Shown here in pieces: positions 18,445 to 27,852 of a DNA stretch of 64,000 nucleotides. Each line of letters starts with the position of its first letter. Positions within the stretch are counted from its first letter, which is position 1. Source of the stretch: Hymenobacter sp. DG25A. GTDB taxonomy: Bacteria > Bacteroidota > Bacteroidia > Cytophagales > Hymenobacteraceae. The position numbers and the translations under genes are program-made. Location: contig NZ_CP012623.1 of the NCBI RefSeq assembly GCF_001280305.1, positions 1,984,001-2,048,000 of the forward strand, in the 5' to 3' direction. The notes under the pieces are model-generated. The model saw only the letters and a list, made by a program, of their open reading frames with translations. It was not told where the DNA came from and did no database searches.

Positions 18445-19338
18445 ATGGTTATTCTCGTGAAACGTACCGGACAGTTAGGCAACCGCCTGTTTCTGTTCGC
18501 CCATTTTATCAGCAATGCGGCGGAGTACGGCTACGAGTTGTGCAACCCCAGCTTTGGGACGTACGCGCCTTTCTTTGAAGCTACGGCCAGCGGGGAGTTT
18601 GGCGGCCTGCCGGTTTCCCTGCATCCGTTTGGCAGGCAACGGGCGCAGCTCGATAAAGTATTTGGCCTGCTGCAGCACCCCAGGGCATTCCGCCTGCTAA
18701 GCAGCGCGGCGCGGCTGGTGCCTTCCAGCCGTCTCACGCTGGTGCATTCCGCCGATGAGGGGAATACCTGCTTCGATCTGAACCAGCCGGAATACCTGGC
18801 ACAGGCGCGCAGCAGCAGCATTGTGCTGGCCCACGGCTGGCTGTTCCGGGATAAGCGCCACTTTGTACGGCAGGCCCCCCGTCTGCGGCAGCTGTTTGCC
18901 CCCATAGCGCCCCACCGCCACGCCGTGGCCGCCCTGCTGGAGCAGGTGCGCCAGACGGCCGATGTGGTGGTGGGCGTGCACCTGCGCCGCGGCGACTACG
19001 CCCACTTTGCCGGGGGTGCCTTCTACTATACCAATGCTACCTACGCCCGCGCCATGCGCCAGCTGCGCGACCAGTTGCCACCTCGCCAGCGGGTGGCCTT
19101 CCTGCTCTGTTCCAATGAGGAAGTAGACCCCGCTGATTTTGCCGGGTTAGCGGTGCACCGCCCCACCGGGCACTTCGTGGAAGACCTCTACGCCCTGGCC
19201 GGCTGCGACTATATTATGGGCCCGCCCAGCTCTTACTCACTCTGGGCATCCTTCTATGGCCAGGTGCCCCTGCTGCATCTGCAAAATGCCCAACAACCGG
19301 TAGCACTATCTGAATTTGAGGTTTTTCTGGATACCTAA
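18445..19338 (+). CDS. alpha-1,2-fucosyltransferase-like protein (GT11)
   Basis: The ATG at 18445 gives MVILVKRTGQLGNRLFLFAH, the N-terminal motif of GT11 enzymes (GQLGNRLF); a TTG 15 bases upstream is less likely. The protein is 297 residues, the normal length. The GDP-fucose binding motif VVGVHLRRGDYAHF (HxRRGDY) is at about 172-185, and a later FLLCSNEEVD block and DYIMGPPSSYSLWASFYG fit the family. It would add L-fucose from GDP-fucose to the growing repeat unit. The genes for making GDP-fucose (gmd, fcl) lie 5 kb downstream in the same locus, which supports the call. Confidence 0.88.
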   Translation: MVILVKRTGQLGNRLFLFAHFISNAAEYGYELCNPSFGTYAPFFEATASGEFGGLPVSLHPFGRQRAQLDKVFGLLQHPRAFRLLSSAARLVPSSRLTLVHSADEGNTCFDLNQPEYLAQARSSSIVLAHGWLFRDKRHFVRQAPRLRQLFAPIAPHRHAVAALLEQVRQTADVVVGVHLRRGDYAHFAGGAFYYTNATYARAMRQLRDQLPPRQRVAFLLCSNEEVDPADFAGLAVHRPTGHFVEDLYALAGCDYIMGPPSSYSLWASFYGQVPLLHLQNAQQPVALSEFEVFLDT

Positions 19339-19349
19339 ACCTTCTCCCG

Positions 19350-20555
19350 ATGTTTATGCTCCGCCTTCTGGCTACAGTGCTCACGGGTGCCTGCCTCACT
19401 ATTCAGTCCTCCCAGGCCTTTTTATCCGAGGGCCCGAACGGCCCGCTGGTAATACGCCAGGGCGGCACGTACAGCGGCACCTTTATCAGTACCGATGCCA
19501 GCCGGCCCTGCGTGCGGATTCTTACCCGCGAGCCGGTGCTGTTGCGCAATAGCTACCTGAAAGGCAGCGGCCATTTGATTGAAGCCGCGCCCGGCGCCTG
19601 GCTTACGGTGGAAAACTGCTATGGGAAGGGCATGTTGACCCAAATTCCAGAAACCGCCCGGGGCCATTTTCTGGTGGCCGAAGGCGCCCGTATGCTGCGC
19701 ATTGAGCATTGCACTATGGAGCAGACCACAGGCATTTACGTGCTACGCTGGGGCGGCGAAGGCACCCCGGAAGAAACCCTGACCGTGCGCTATAACCGCT
19801 CCCGCAACATTGATGGCCGTTACTGGAACGGGGGGCGCACCCGCGCCAGCTGGCTGAGCCTGGATAAGGTGTGGCACGTACCCGGCATCGAAATAGCCTG
19901 GAACCAGGTGATTAATGAACCCGACAGCTCCCTGGTGGAAGACAACATCAATTTCTTTAACTCCTCTGGTACCCCGGAAAAGCCTATTCGGGTGCATAAC
20001 AACTACATTCAGGGGGCTTATCCTTACCCGGCCACCAGCAAGGAGTATTCCGGCTCTGGCATTATGATGGATGGCCACGGTACTACCGCCGAAACTACTA
20101 CCGCTTATGTGCAGGCCTACGGCAACCAGGTGATAAACACCTGCAACGCGGGCATGAGCATTGCAGCCGGCCACGATATCCGCTACTTCCGGAACCGCGT
20201 GGTGCACAGCGCCCGGCTACCCGATGGCCGCTACCTGCCTTCTACGTTTGCCGGGCTGGCTATCTTTAATCATTACAATATGGACTCCTCGGTTTTCAAC
20301 CGGCACAGCATAGACCATAACGTGGTAGGTTACAACAACCAGAATTATAGCGCCCCCATGCCCGGCCGGCAGGATGAGCATCGCCATGCCTGCGCCAGCT
20401 GCACTAGCCAGCAGCATCTTCCCAACCCCATTACCCTCCGTACCGAGCAGCTGGAATGGCGCCTGTGGAAACGCAAGCTGCGACGCCACCAGGTAAAAGT
20501 GGGGGCTAACCTGACCCGGCCACTCCAGCCGGCCAACGTGCTGGCCCGGCGCTGA
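19350..20555 (+). CDS. secreted right-handed parallel beta-helix protein (short paralogue)
   Basis: The 401-residue protein has a signal peptide (about 1-23, ending near SSQA) and a series of short beta-strand turns with conserved Asn and aromatic residues (VIRQGGTYSGTFISTD, LTVENCYGKG, LTVRYNRSRNIDGRYWNGG). Landmarks SLVEDNINFF, NNYIQGAYPYPAT, SIAAGHDIRYFRNRVVHSAR and LPNPITL recur in the larger protein at 21177, so the two are paralogues. Beta-helix proteins in polysaccharide loci are often lyases, epimerases or depolymerases; no catalytic residues could be assigned here. It follows the fucosyltransferase by 11 bases, is the last gene of this operon and ends at a terminator. A Cys-rich patch (HACASCTS) near residue 350 is not shared with its paralogue. 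Confidence 0.85.
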   Translation: MFMLRLLATVLTGACLTIQSSQAFLSEGPNGPLVIRQGGTYSGTFISTDASRPCVRILTREPVLLRNSYLKGSGHLIEAAPGAWLTVENCYGKGMLTQIPETARGHFLVAEGARMLRIEHCTMEQTTGIYVLRWGGEGTPEETLTVRYNRSRNIDGRYWNGGRTRASWLSLDKVWHVPGIEIAWNQVINEPDSSLVEDNINFFNSSGTPEKPIRVHNNYIQGAYPYPATSKEYSGSGIMMDGHGTTAETTTAYVQAYGNQVINTCNAGMSIAAGHDIRYFRNRVVHSARLPDGRYLPSTFAGLAIFNHYNMDSSVFNRHSIDHNVVGYNNQNYSAPMPGRQDEHRHACASCTSQQHLPNPITLRTEQLEWRLWKRKLRRHQVKVGANLTRPLQPANVLARR

Positions 20556-20569
20556 TTGCGTAAAAATGT

Positions 20570-20597
20570 AAAAAATCTTCCTCAGGGAAGATTTTTT
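20570..20597 (+). terminator. intrinsic terminator after the first beta-helix gene
   Basis: A 12-bp perfect stem (20570-20581 with 20586-20597) has a TCAG loop and ends in a T-run. It closes the plus-strand operon that starts at 9032. Confidence 0.9.
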
Positions 20598-21176
20598 TAT
20601 ACCCCTGGCAGCAAATCAGTTAACTCAAAAAATCACATTACGGCTTATATAAGCAGATTACGATATCTATTTTCTATTCCATCTTACTTTAGTACTATAT
20701 ACATAATTTTGGCGTAGGCTATCGAGGCATTTTATCTTTTGTACATTTGTAATGAATCACGGTATCAGATATATGACTTTTACAAGCTCACATCTGATCT
20801 GCTTTTTCAAAATCGGTGCATAGTTCGCTGAAAGGGGGATTTGAATTGCACCGGAGTGAGAAGCGAGGAGACAGATGCTTCAAGAAGTATGCTGTCGGAG
20901 AGAGTTGAATCGTGCTGCTGAAAACCTGCTTCAACAGGTAATTAACAACTTTTTTAGTTTACTACTCCGTTCTTCTGCGCAGAAGAACGGCCACCAGGAG
21001 CCTGGGGCTTGCGCACCACCAGGCGAGAACAGAAACGAACATCAGGTTGTTTTGGCCAGTGCCTGCCGCTGACTATCAATTGCACAAAAATGATCTAGAC
21101 TTATAAGCCCAATTGAAATATAAGCGGGTTTAGCAGTCATTCATTTCCCTGTTTTTCATTTTTTACAAAACACAGA
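20598..21176 (+). other. long non-coding leader region with a perfect palindrome
   Basis: No gene was seen in these 579 bases. A 65-codon open frame at 20875-21072 has no family features or signal and is judged spurious. Two TAnnTTTG boxes (TAATTTTG 20704-20711 and TACATTTG 20742-20749) are possible -7 elements. If used, they leave a leader of more than 400 bases before the beta-helix gene. The leader contains a 24-base perfect palindrome at 20967-20990 (half-site CCGTTCTTCTGC) followed by a small CCAGG/CCTGG hairpin. Confidence 0.5.
20967..20990. repeat. 24-base perfect palindrome in the leader
   Basis: The half-site CCGTTCTTCTGC is followed directly by its reverse complement GCAGAAGAACGG with no spacer. 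It could be a protein-binding site or, in RNA, a stem with a tight turn. There is no T-run after it, so it does not look like a terminator. Confidence 0.8.
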
Positions 21177-24149
21177 ATGCAAAAAACCTCTGGAAACTGG
21201 TTTGGGTACGCCTACAACACAACATCCTCTGGTGCACGCTTTCTGCCGCTGTTGGCGTTCGTGCTGTTGGTATTAGGGTTTGGTCCGGCTACATTCCGGG
21301 CTGCTGCGCAAGCACCCAACGTGACCTATCAAGGTCCTATTACGATTTCAAAAGGCGGTACATACACGGGCAACTACCGTAGTACCGATTCTAATACGCC
21401 GGCCATTAAGATTGCCACTTCCGAGCCGGTTATTCTGGATGGCTGTATCATTGCCAGTGCCGGCGACCATATTTCGGCTGTCAATGGTGGTGCTGTACTT
21501 ACGGTTCGCAACTGCAAAAGCTATGGCCTCACGCCTAGCCAGGATAATATCCGTCGCGGCCGCTTCTTGGCTACGCACGCCGCTAAGTCGGTTCGGGTAG
21601 AAAACAACTATCTGGAGCAAACCACGGGCATTACCATTCACCAATGGACGGGTGATGGTTCGCCTTCTCAGACCCTGACGATCCTGCGCAACCAGGTGCG
21701 GAACATTGACTCCCGCTACCGCAACGGTGGTGGTACCAAAGCCAACTTTGTAGGAATGGATAAGGTTACCAACATCGGTAACATTGAAATTGCCTGGAAT
21801 GAGGTAGTAAACACCCCTAATAACTCGCTGGTAGAAGATAATATCAACTTCTATAGCTCGGGCGGAGTATCGGGGGCCTGGGCCAAAGTGCACGACAACT
21901 ACATTCAGGGAGCCTATCCATATCCGGCTACGGGTACGTCTTTCTATGGCACGGGCATGATTACGGACGGCCTGAAGGATGGCGCTCTGCCAGCTTTCAT
22001 CGAGTCTTTCAACAACCAGTTTGTCAGCATCTGCAACGGTGGTATGAACCTGGCCGCCGGCCACGACATTTACTACCACCACAACCGTATTGTAACGGCA
22101 GCGCTGATGCCGGATGGCACGACCAAGCTCCCCGCAGCTTACTCCGGAGTGGCCATCTTCAACTACAACAATCTCTCGAGCAGCGTTTTCTACAACCACA
22201 GAGTAGATAACAATACCATTGGCTACGTGAAGTGGGGCTACAACCGCCCTTATGCTAACCGTAACGATGAGGCCGACTACGGCCTGCAGATTGCCACCAA
22301 CACCCAGCACATGCCTAACCCCATTACGCTGGACACGGAGAAGAATGAGTGGACCATCTGGCAGAATAAGCTGAGCAGCAACAACGTTAAAATTGGTGTT
22401 GGCGGCAGCGGCGGCGGTACTACCACTACCCCCCCTACTACCACCACAAACAAGGTGCCTACGGTAAGCCTCACATCATCTTCTACCTCTCCGGCAGTAA
22501 ACACGGCCGTCAAGCTGACGGCTTCCGCTTCGGATGCGGATGGTACGGTGAGCAAAGTGGAGTTCTTCTCGGGCTCGACGAAGCTGGGCGAGGATACCTC
22601 TTCTCCTTACGAGTTGAGCTGGACGCCTACGGCTTCGGGCTCGGTGAGCCTGACGGCGAAAGCCACGGACAATGCGGGTGGCACGGCTACTTCAGCGGCG
22701 GTGAGTGTAAGCGTACAGGCTGCTACCAGCACCACGCCTCCTCCTACCACTACGCCGGTAGCCGGTACCTTCTACCGGGCTATTGACCTGAACGGAGCTG
22801 CTTCGACCATTGATGGTAAGAACTGGGAAGGCAACGCCGCCCCCAACTACTCCATGAACGGCACGCTGCATAATAGCACAACGGTAGCGCTGATTCCGAG
22901 CACAGATGCCACTCGCACGGCCATGATTCGCTCTTCGAAGTATACCAACGCGGTAGACTTTAAGATGAGCAGCATAGCAAACGGCAGCTACCAGGTGTAT
23001 CTGTACGTGTGGGAAGACAATAACTCGGAAACCTTTAGTGTGCAGGTAGAAGGCCAGTCCGTGCAGACGGGCATTGTCTCCGGCAGCGCCGGTACCTGGA
23101 AAAAGCTGGGGCCATACGCCGCCAACATCACCGACGGCGTGCTGAACGTGACCACTACGGGCGGTACGGTAAACCTTTCGGGTGTGGAAGTATGGGCTGG
23201 TTCAACCACCACTACGACCACAGCTAACAAAGCTCCTTCGGTAAGCCTGACGGCTTCGAACACGGCTCCTACGGTAAATACGGCTATCAAGCTGACGGCT
23301 TCGGCTTCAGATGCTGATGGTACGGTGAGCAAAGTAGAGTTCTTCTCAGGTTCTACCAAGCTGGGCGAGGACACCTCTTCTCCTTACGAGCTGAGCTGGA
23401 CGCCTACCGCAACCGGCACCTTCAGCCTCACGGCCAAGGCTACGGATAACAGCGCCGCCGCTACTACTTCGGGTGCCGTAAGCGTATCGGTGAAAGCCGC
23501 TACTACGACCACGACGCCTACGACGACCACCGCCTTCTACCGGGCCATTGACCTGAACGGAGCTGCCTCCACCATTGATGGCAAGAGCTGGGAAGGCAAC
23601 GCCGCCCCCAACTACTCCATGAACGGCACGCTGCACAACAAGACCACCGTGGCCTTGATTCCGAGCACGGACGCCGCCCGCACGGCCATGATCCGGTCCT
23701 CGAAGTATACCAATACGGTAGACTTTAAGATGACGAGCATGACCAACGGCAGCTACCAGGTGTATCTGTACGTGTGGGAGGATAACTACTCCGAAACATT
23801 TAGTGTGCAGGTAGAAGGCCAGTCCGTACAGACGGGCATTGTCTCCGGCAGCGCCGGTACCTGGAAGAAGCTGGGGCCATATGCGGCTAACATCACCGAT
23901 GGCGTGCTGAACGTGACCACCACCGGTGGCACCGTCAACCTCTCCGGTGTGGAAGTATACAAGCAAACCACTACGGCCAGCATCTTCACCCCGGCCGCGG
24001 GTTCCCTGAACGTGGCTTCGGCCCCGGCCAGCGTGTATCCCACGCCAATGGCTGGTGGTCTGGTGCAGCTGCCCGCCTTCACGGCTACGGCAGTGGTAGT
24101 ACCAGCGCTGAATGCCCGTCAGTGGGCGCTGGCTCCTAAAATTGCCTAA
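21177..24149 (+). CDS. large secreted beta-helix protein with duplicated Ig-like and malectin-like domains
   Basis: The 990-residue protein has a signal peptide with a long n-region (hydrophobic core about 22-38, cleavage near AAAQA at 45). Residues about 50-405 form a parallel beta-helix paralogous to the 19350 protein (SLVEDNINFY, NNYIQGAYPYPAT, MPNPITL). After a Thr/Pro linker come two tandem units: Ig-like (PTVSLTSSSTSPAVNTAVKL, SASDADGTVSKVEFFSG; about 425-515 and 684-770) and malectin-like (FYRAIDLNGAASTIDGK, GSYQVYLYVWEDN; about 531-674 and 786-928). Such domains bind carbohydrate. The C-terminal 60 residues contain a VYPTPMAGGLVQL segment resembling a worn type IX secretion signal. 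It is likely exported to the surface to act on, or hold, the locus polysaccharide; the activity is unknown. It is monocistronic, with its own leader and terminator. Confidence 0.88.
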   Translation: MQKTSGNWFGYAYNTTSSGARFLPLLAFVLLVLGFGPATFRAAAQAPNVTYQGPITISKGGTYTGNYRSTDSNTPAIKIATSEPVILDGCIIASAGDHISAVNGGAVLTVRNCKSYGLTPSQDNIRRGRFLATHAAKSVRVENNYLEQTTGITIHQWTGDGSPSQTLTILRNQVRNIDSRYRNGGGTKANFVGMDKVTNIGNIEIAWNEVVNTPNNSLVEDNINFYSSGGVSGAWAKVHDNYIQGAYPYPATGTSFYGTGMITDGLKDGALPAFIESFNNQFVSICNGGMNLAAGHDIYYHHNRIVTAALMPDGTTKLPAAYSGVAIFNYNNLSSSVFYNHRVDNNTIGYVKWGYNRPYANRNDEADYGLQIATNTQHMPNPITLDTEKNEWTIWQNKLSSNNVKIGVGGSGGGTTTTPPTTTTNKVPTVSLTSSSTSPAVNTAVKLTASASDADGTVSKVEFFSGSTKLGEDTSSPYELSWTPTASGSVSLTAKATDNAGGTATSAAVSVSVQAATSTTPPPTTTPVAGTFYRAIDLNGAASTIDGKNWEGNAAPNYSMNGTLHNSTTVALIPSTDATRTAMIRSSKYTNAVDFKMSSIANGSYQVYLYVWEDNNSETFSVQVEGQSVQTGIVSGSAGTWKKLGPYAANITDGVLNVTTTGGTVNLSGVEVWAGSTTTTTTANKAPSVSLTASNTAPTVNTAIKLTASASDADGTVSKVEFFSGSTKLGEDTSSPYELSWTPTATGTFSLTAKATDNSAAATTSGAVSVSVKAATTTTTPTTTTAFYRAIDLNGAASTIDGKSWEGNAAPNYSMNGTLHNKTTVALIPSTDAARTAMIRSSKYTNTVDFKMTSMTNGSYQVYLYVWEDNYSETFSVQVEGQSVQTGIVSGSAGTWKKLGPYAANITDGVLNVTTTGGTVNLSGVEVYKQTTTASIFTPAAGSLNVASAPASVYPTPMAGGLVQLPAFTATAVVVPALNARQWALAPKIA
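22449..23958 (+). repeat. intragenic tandem duplication encoding Ig-like plus malectin-like unit
   Basis: Two direct copies are offset by 777 bases (unit starts at 22449 and 23226). The malectin-like halves (about 22770-23190 and 23535-23955) are very similar at the DNA level; the last 140 bases differ mostly at third codon positions. This points to a fairly recent duplication or ongoing gene conversion. Confidence 0.9.
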
Positions 24150-24193
24150 TCCTTCCTAACTACAGGTGGTACCTGCACCACTTGCCCTACTTG

Positions 24194-24223
24194 AAAAGCC
24201 CGGTCCATATGGATCGGGCTTTT
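24194..24223 (+). terminator. intrinsic terminator after the large beta-helix gene
   Basis: An inverted repeat of 30 bases (AAAAGCCCGGTCC / GGATCGGGCTTTT around ATAT, one G-T pair) ends in TTTTCTGTTTT. It separates the beta-helix gene from the gmd operon. The remaining AT-rich 188 bases (24224-24411) probably hold the gmd promoter, but no clear -7 box was found. Confidence 0.92.
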
Positions 24224-24411
24224 CTGTTTTCCATTAATCCTTGCCCTGAGCATCTCAAAAATGCAGCACATATTTTTTCATTTTAAACACAATTTCAAAT
24301 AAATATTTTCATAGATTATATTGACATTATCATTTTAAATACAATTATTTGTAAACATAGTTCTAACAATGGGCTATTCAGCATTGCTTTCACTTTTGAT
24401 TAGTTCTACTT

Positions 24412-25524
24412 ATGAAAAGAGCCCTTATCACCGGCATTACCGGGCAGGACGGTGCTTACCTCGCGGAGCTGCTGCTGGAAAAAGGATACGAGGTACACGG
24501 TATTAAGCGGCGCACCTCCCTTTTCAATACCGACCGTATCGACCACTTATATCAGGATCCGCACGAGACGGACATCCGCTTCCGCCTGCACTACGGCGAC
24601 CTGACTGACTCCACTAACCTGATCCGCATCATCCAGGAAGTGCAGCCCGATGAGATTTACAACCTCGGGGCCATGTCGCACGTGAAGGTGTCCTTTGATA
24701 CGCCCGAGTATACCGCCGATGTGGACGGGCTGGGCACGCTCCGCGTGCTGGAGGCCGTGCGCATTCTGGGCCTCACGCAGAAAACGCGCATCTATCAGGC
24801 CTCCACTTCGGAGCTGTACGGACTGGTGCAGCAGGTGCCGCAAAGCGAAACTACCCCCTTCTACCCCCGCTCGCCCTACGCCGTGGCCAAGCTCTATGGC
24901 TACTGGATTACAGTGAACTACCGCGAGGCCTACGGCATGTATGCCTGTAACGGCATCCTGTTCAACCATGAGTCGCCGCTGCGGGGCGAGACGTTTGTGA
25001 CGCGCAAAATCACGCGCGGCGTGGCCCGCATTGCCCTGGGCCTGCAGCCCAAAATCTATCTTGGCAACCTGGACGCCAAGCGCGACTGGGGCCATGCCAA
25101 AGACTATGTGGAAGCCATGTGGCGCATTCTGCAGCAGGACACCCCCGATGACTTTGTGATTGCCACTGGCGTGACCACCACCGTGCGCGAGTTTGTGCGG
25201 CTGGCGTTTGCGGAGCTGGGCATTGAAATTGGCTTTCAGGGCGAGGCCGAAAAGGAAACCGCCACGGTGGTGCAGTGCACCAACCCCGACTACCAGCTGC
25301 TGCCCGGGCAGGAGGTGGTAGCCATCGACCCCGCTTATTTCCGGCCCACGGAGGTAGAGTTGCTGATTGGCGATGCTACCCGGGCCCGCACCCGCCTGGG
25401 CTGGGTTCCCCAGTACGACCTGCCGGCCCTGGTCAGCGACATGGTACAGGCCGATGTGCAGCTGTTCCGGCGCGATGCCGTGCTCCTGGAAGCTGGCCAC
25501 CGCATCCTCAATTACTATGAATAG
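24412..25524 (+). CDS. gmd: GDP-mannose 4,6-dehydratase
   Basis: The 370-residue extended SDR enzyme converts GDP-mannose to GDP-4-keto-6-deoxymannose, the first step of GDP-fucose synthesis. The NAD(P)-binding loop [20 protein letters not shown] and [14 protein letters not shown] are diagnostic for GMD. The catalytic Tyr-Lys pair is in [20 protein letters not shown], with Ser/Thr in [29 protein letters not shown] and [20 protein letters not shown] are near-invariant. The length matches the family. It is followed after 27 bases by the next enzyme of the same pathway. Confidence 0.97.
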   Translation: MKRALITGITGQDGAYLAELLLEKGYEVHGIKRRTSLFNTDRIDHLYQDPHETDIRFRLHYGDLTDSTNLIRIIQEVQPDEIYNLGAMSHVKVSFDTPEYTADVDGLGTLRVLEAVRILGLTQKTRIYQASTSELYGLVQQVPQSETTPFYPRSPYAVAKLYGYWITVNYREAYGMYACNGILFNHESPLRGETFVTRKITRGVARIALGLQPKIYLGNLDAKRDWGHAKDYVEAMWRILQQDTPDDFVIATGVTTTVREFVRLAFAELGIEIGFQGEAEKETATVVQCTNPDYQLLPGQEVVAIDPAYFRPTEVELLIGDATRARTRLGWVPQYDLPALVSDMVQADVQLFRRDAVLLEAGHRILNYYE

Positions 25525-25551
25525 GCCCTTTTGACTTTCCTCTCCCCGCGC

Positions 25552-26508
25552 ATGGAAAAAAACGCTAAGATTTATGTAGCCGGACACCGCGGTATGGTAG
25601 GCGCAGCGGTGGTGCGCCTGCTGCGGCACGAAGGCTTTACCAACCTGATAACGCGCACTTCCCAGGAGCTGGATTTGCGCAACCAGGCCGCCGTGGAGGA
25701 GTTCTTCGCCCGGGAGCGGCCCGACTATGTGTGGCTGGCCGCCGCCAAAGTGGGCGGAATCCACGCTAACAACACCTACCGCGCCGATTTTCTCTATGAT
25801 AATCTGCTGATTGAGGCCAACGTTATCCATGCCAGCTACCGGCAGGGCGTGCGCAAGCTGCTGTACCTGGGCTCCTCCTGCATTTACCCCAAAATGGCTC
25901 CGCAGCCTATCAAAGAGGAGTATTTGCTCACGGGCCCGCTGGAGGCCACCAATGAGCCCTACGCCATTGCCAAAATAGCCGGCCTCAAGCTCTGCGAAGC
26001 CTACCGCACTCAGTATGGCTGCCGGTTTATTACGGTAATGCCCACCAACCTCTACGGCCCCCACGATAACTACGACCCTGAAAACTCCCATGTGGCGGCC
26101 GCGCTGCTGCGCAAGTTCAGCGAGGCGGCGGCCACCGGGCAGCCCAGCGTGGAAGTATGGGGCACCGGCACGCCCCGCCGCGAGTTCCTGCACGTGGATG
26201 ACCTGGCCAGCGCCTGCCTGCACCTGATGCAGCACTACGATGGCGCCGAGCCCGTGAACATCGGCACCGGCGAGGACCTCAGTATCCGGGAGCTAGCGGA
26301 GATGATTGCCGAGCTAAGCGGCTACCACGGCCAGCTGGTATTCAACCCTGCCCGCCCCGATGGTACCCCACGCAAGCTACTGGACGTTAGCCGCCTGCAT
26401 GCCCTGGGCTGGCACCACCGCATTGAGTTGCGCGAGGGCCTGCGCCAGGTAATAGCCGCCGCCGACTGGAAGCGGGAAGCGCCTCAGCCGGCAACCATTT
26501 TAGCCTGA
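25552..26508 (+). CDS. fcl: GDP-L-fucose synthase
   Basis: The 318-residue NADPH-dependent epimerase/reductase turns GDP-4-keto-6-deoxymannose into GDP-L-fucose. The N-terminus [20 protein letters not shown] holds the dinucleotide loop; a TTG seven codons earlier is not needed. The family-specific GSSCIYPK (catalytic Ser and Cys) and [20 protein letters not shown] (Tyr-Lys) are present, along with [19 protein letters not shown] and the conserved [17 protein letters not shown]. With gmd it supplies the donor for the fucosyltransferase encoded at 18445. Confidence 0.97.
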   Translation: MEKNAKIYVAGHRGMVGAAVVRLLRHEGFTNLITRTSQELDLRNQAAVEEFFARERPDYVWLAAAKVGGIHANNTYRADFLYDNLLIEANVIHASYRQGVRKLLYLGSSCIYPKMAPQPIKEEYLLTGPLEATNEPYAIAKIAGLKLCEAYRTQYGCRFITVMPTNLYGPHDNYDPENSHVAAALLRKFSEAAATGQPSVEVWGTGTPRREFLHVDDLASACLHLMQHYDGAEPVNIGTGEDLSIRELAEMIAELSGYHGQLVFNPARPDGTPRKLLDVSRLHALGWHHRIELREGLRQVIAAADWKREAPQPATILA

Positions 26509-26565
26509 TTAACTGCTTTCTGATCCTGCCTTCTTTGTCTCTCTTACCTTTTTTCTAATGGGCTC

Positions 26566-27816
26566 ATGCACAATTTAGTAGTCCGGGCGGGGCGAAAGGC
26601 CGGCCGCTTTTTGCGCGAAGTAGTTCCCTACCAGCTGCACTACCGGCCCACGGGCGTGCACCCCAGCAGCCAGGAGCTGGCCGCCTGCCCCGGCAGCCAG
26701 GTGGCTTACTATGAAATCTTGCCGGCTGGCACTTCCCACGTGCACGTGCCCGAGGACTTTTACCAGCAGGCCTCCGATTTTGGGGGCCTCTACAGCAAGC
26801 CCAACCGCACGGAAAAAGTACCCGCTGCCGCCGTGGTGGTCCTGAAAAACGGCCGCATCTACGCCGATAACCCCAATAGCGTGGCGGTGCTGGCGGCCGA
26901 TGGCGGCCTGATGGGCGACATATCCTTTCAATACACCAAAAAGGAATGGGACCTGCTGGATGCTGCCCGCAACAACATCTTTCAGCAGCGCTTTTTCCAG
27001 GAGCCCCTGGAAGTAGCTGGCTCGGTTTGCAGCCTGCTCTCGGGTGGGGGCGCGGCTAATGGCAACTATTACCATTGGATCATCGACTCCCTGCCCCGCC
27101 TGCACCTGGTGCGCGAGGCCGGCCTGCTCAGCAGCATCGACTACTTTCTGGTGTATGATAAGTCCTTGCCGTTTGTGGCGCAAACCACGCAGCAAATGGG
27201 TATCCGGCCCGAGCAGCTGCTGGATGTAAAATCGCACCCCCATGTGCGGGCCCGGCAGCTGGTAGTTACCACCGCCGTGCGCGGCACCCTCACCCATACG
27301 CCCATCTGGGCCTGCGAATTCCTGCGGGATGTGCTCCTGCCCCCTCCCCCGATTGATCGTCCTTTTGGCTCCTACATTTATATCAGCCGCCGCGACGCCG
27401 CCTTCCGCCACGTACTGAATGAGCCCGAGCTGGAAGCCATGCTGCGGCCTTATGGCTTCGAAACCCACGTGCTTACCCCCTACACGCAGGCCGAGAAAAT
27501 TGCGCTTTTCGCGCGGGCCAAAGTAATAGTGGCCCCGGTGGGCGCGGGCTTGGCCAATATCGTCTTCAGCTCGCCCGGCACGCAGCTTATTGAGCTGTTC
27601 CCGAAGAATTTTGTGGTGGCCGATTTTTTGGAGCTAAGTGCCCGGCTCGATATCGGCTACCAGCATTTGGTATGCCCCTCGCCTCACGCCAGCCATACCC
27701 GCTTAGCCGCCAATGCCGACCACCTGCTGGTAGATCTGCCCGCCCTGCGCCGCCAGGTAGAGCACGCCATGCTGGAACACTTTACTTCGGCCCCCGTCAC
27801 CCAGGCCGGCTACTAA
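26566..27816 (+). CDS. glycosyltransferase family 61 (DUF563) protein
   Basis: The 416-residue protein carries the DUF563/GT61 core in its C-terminal two thirds: GNYYHWIIDSLPRLHLVREA, YISRRDAAFRHVLNEPELEA, and VIVAPVGAGLANIVFSSPGT with the closing FPKNF. Bacterial members are found in capsule and exopolysaccharide loci, and eukaryotic relatives transfer xylose or GlcNAc. The exact sugar is not known. The N-terminus (LVVRAGRKAGRFLREVVPYQ) is basic and has no signal peptide. It follows fcl by 57 bases and precedes a GT2 gene by 36. Confidence 0.9.
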   Translation: MHNLVVRAGRKAGRFLREVVPYQLHYRPTGVHPSSQELAACPGSQVAYYEILPAGTSHVHVPEDFYQQASDFGGLYSKPNRTEKVPAAAVVVLKNGRIYADNPNSVAVLAADGGLMGDISFQYTKKEWDLLDAARNNIFQQRFFQEPLEVAGSVCSLLSGGGAANGNYYHWIIDSLPRLHLVREAGLLSSIDYFLVYDKSLPFVAQTTQQMGIRPEQLLDVKSHPHVRARQLVVTTAVRGTLTHTPIWACEFLRDVLLPPPPIDRPFGSYIYISRRDAAFRHVLNEPELEAMLRPYGFETHVLTPYTQAEKIALFARAKVIVAPVGAGLANIVFSSPGTQLIELFPKNFVVADFLELSARLDIGYQHLVCPSPHASHTRLAANADHLLVDLPALRRQVEHAMLEHFTSAPVTQAGY

Positions 27817-27852
27817 GTGCGGGCGGCCTCCTTCTTTAGTTGTTCTACCGCC

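Noticed and set aside
20875..21072. 65-codon plus-strand frame in the beta-helix leader
   Set aside because: Odd composition, no signal or family features, and it contains the palindrome; non-coding is simpler.
24547..26235. 562-codon minus-strand open frame opposite gmd and fcl
   Set aside because: It lies fully antisense to two clear enzyme genes and its translation is a His/Gln/Gly-rich shadow without family motifs, typical of GC-rich third positions.
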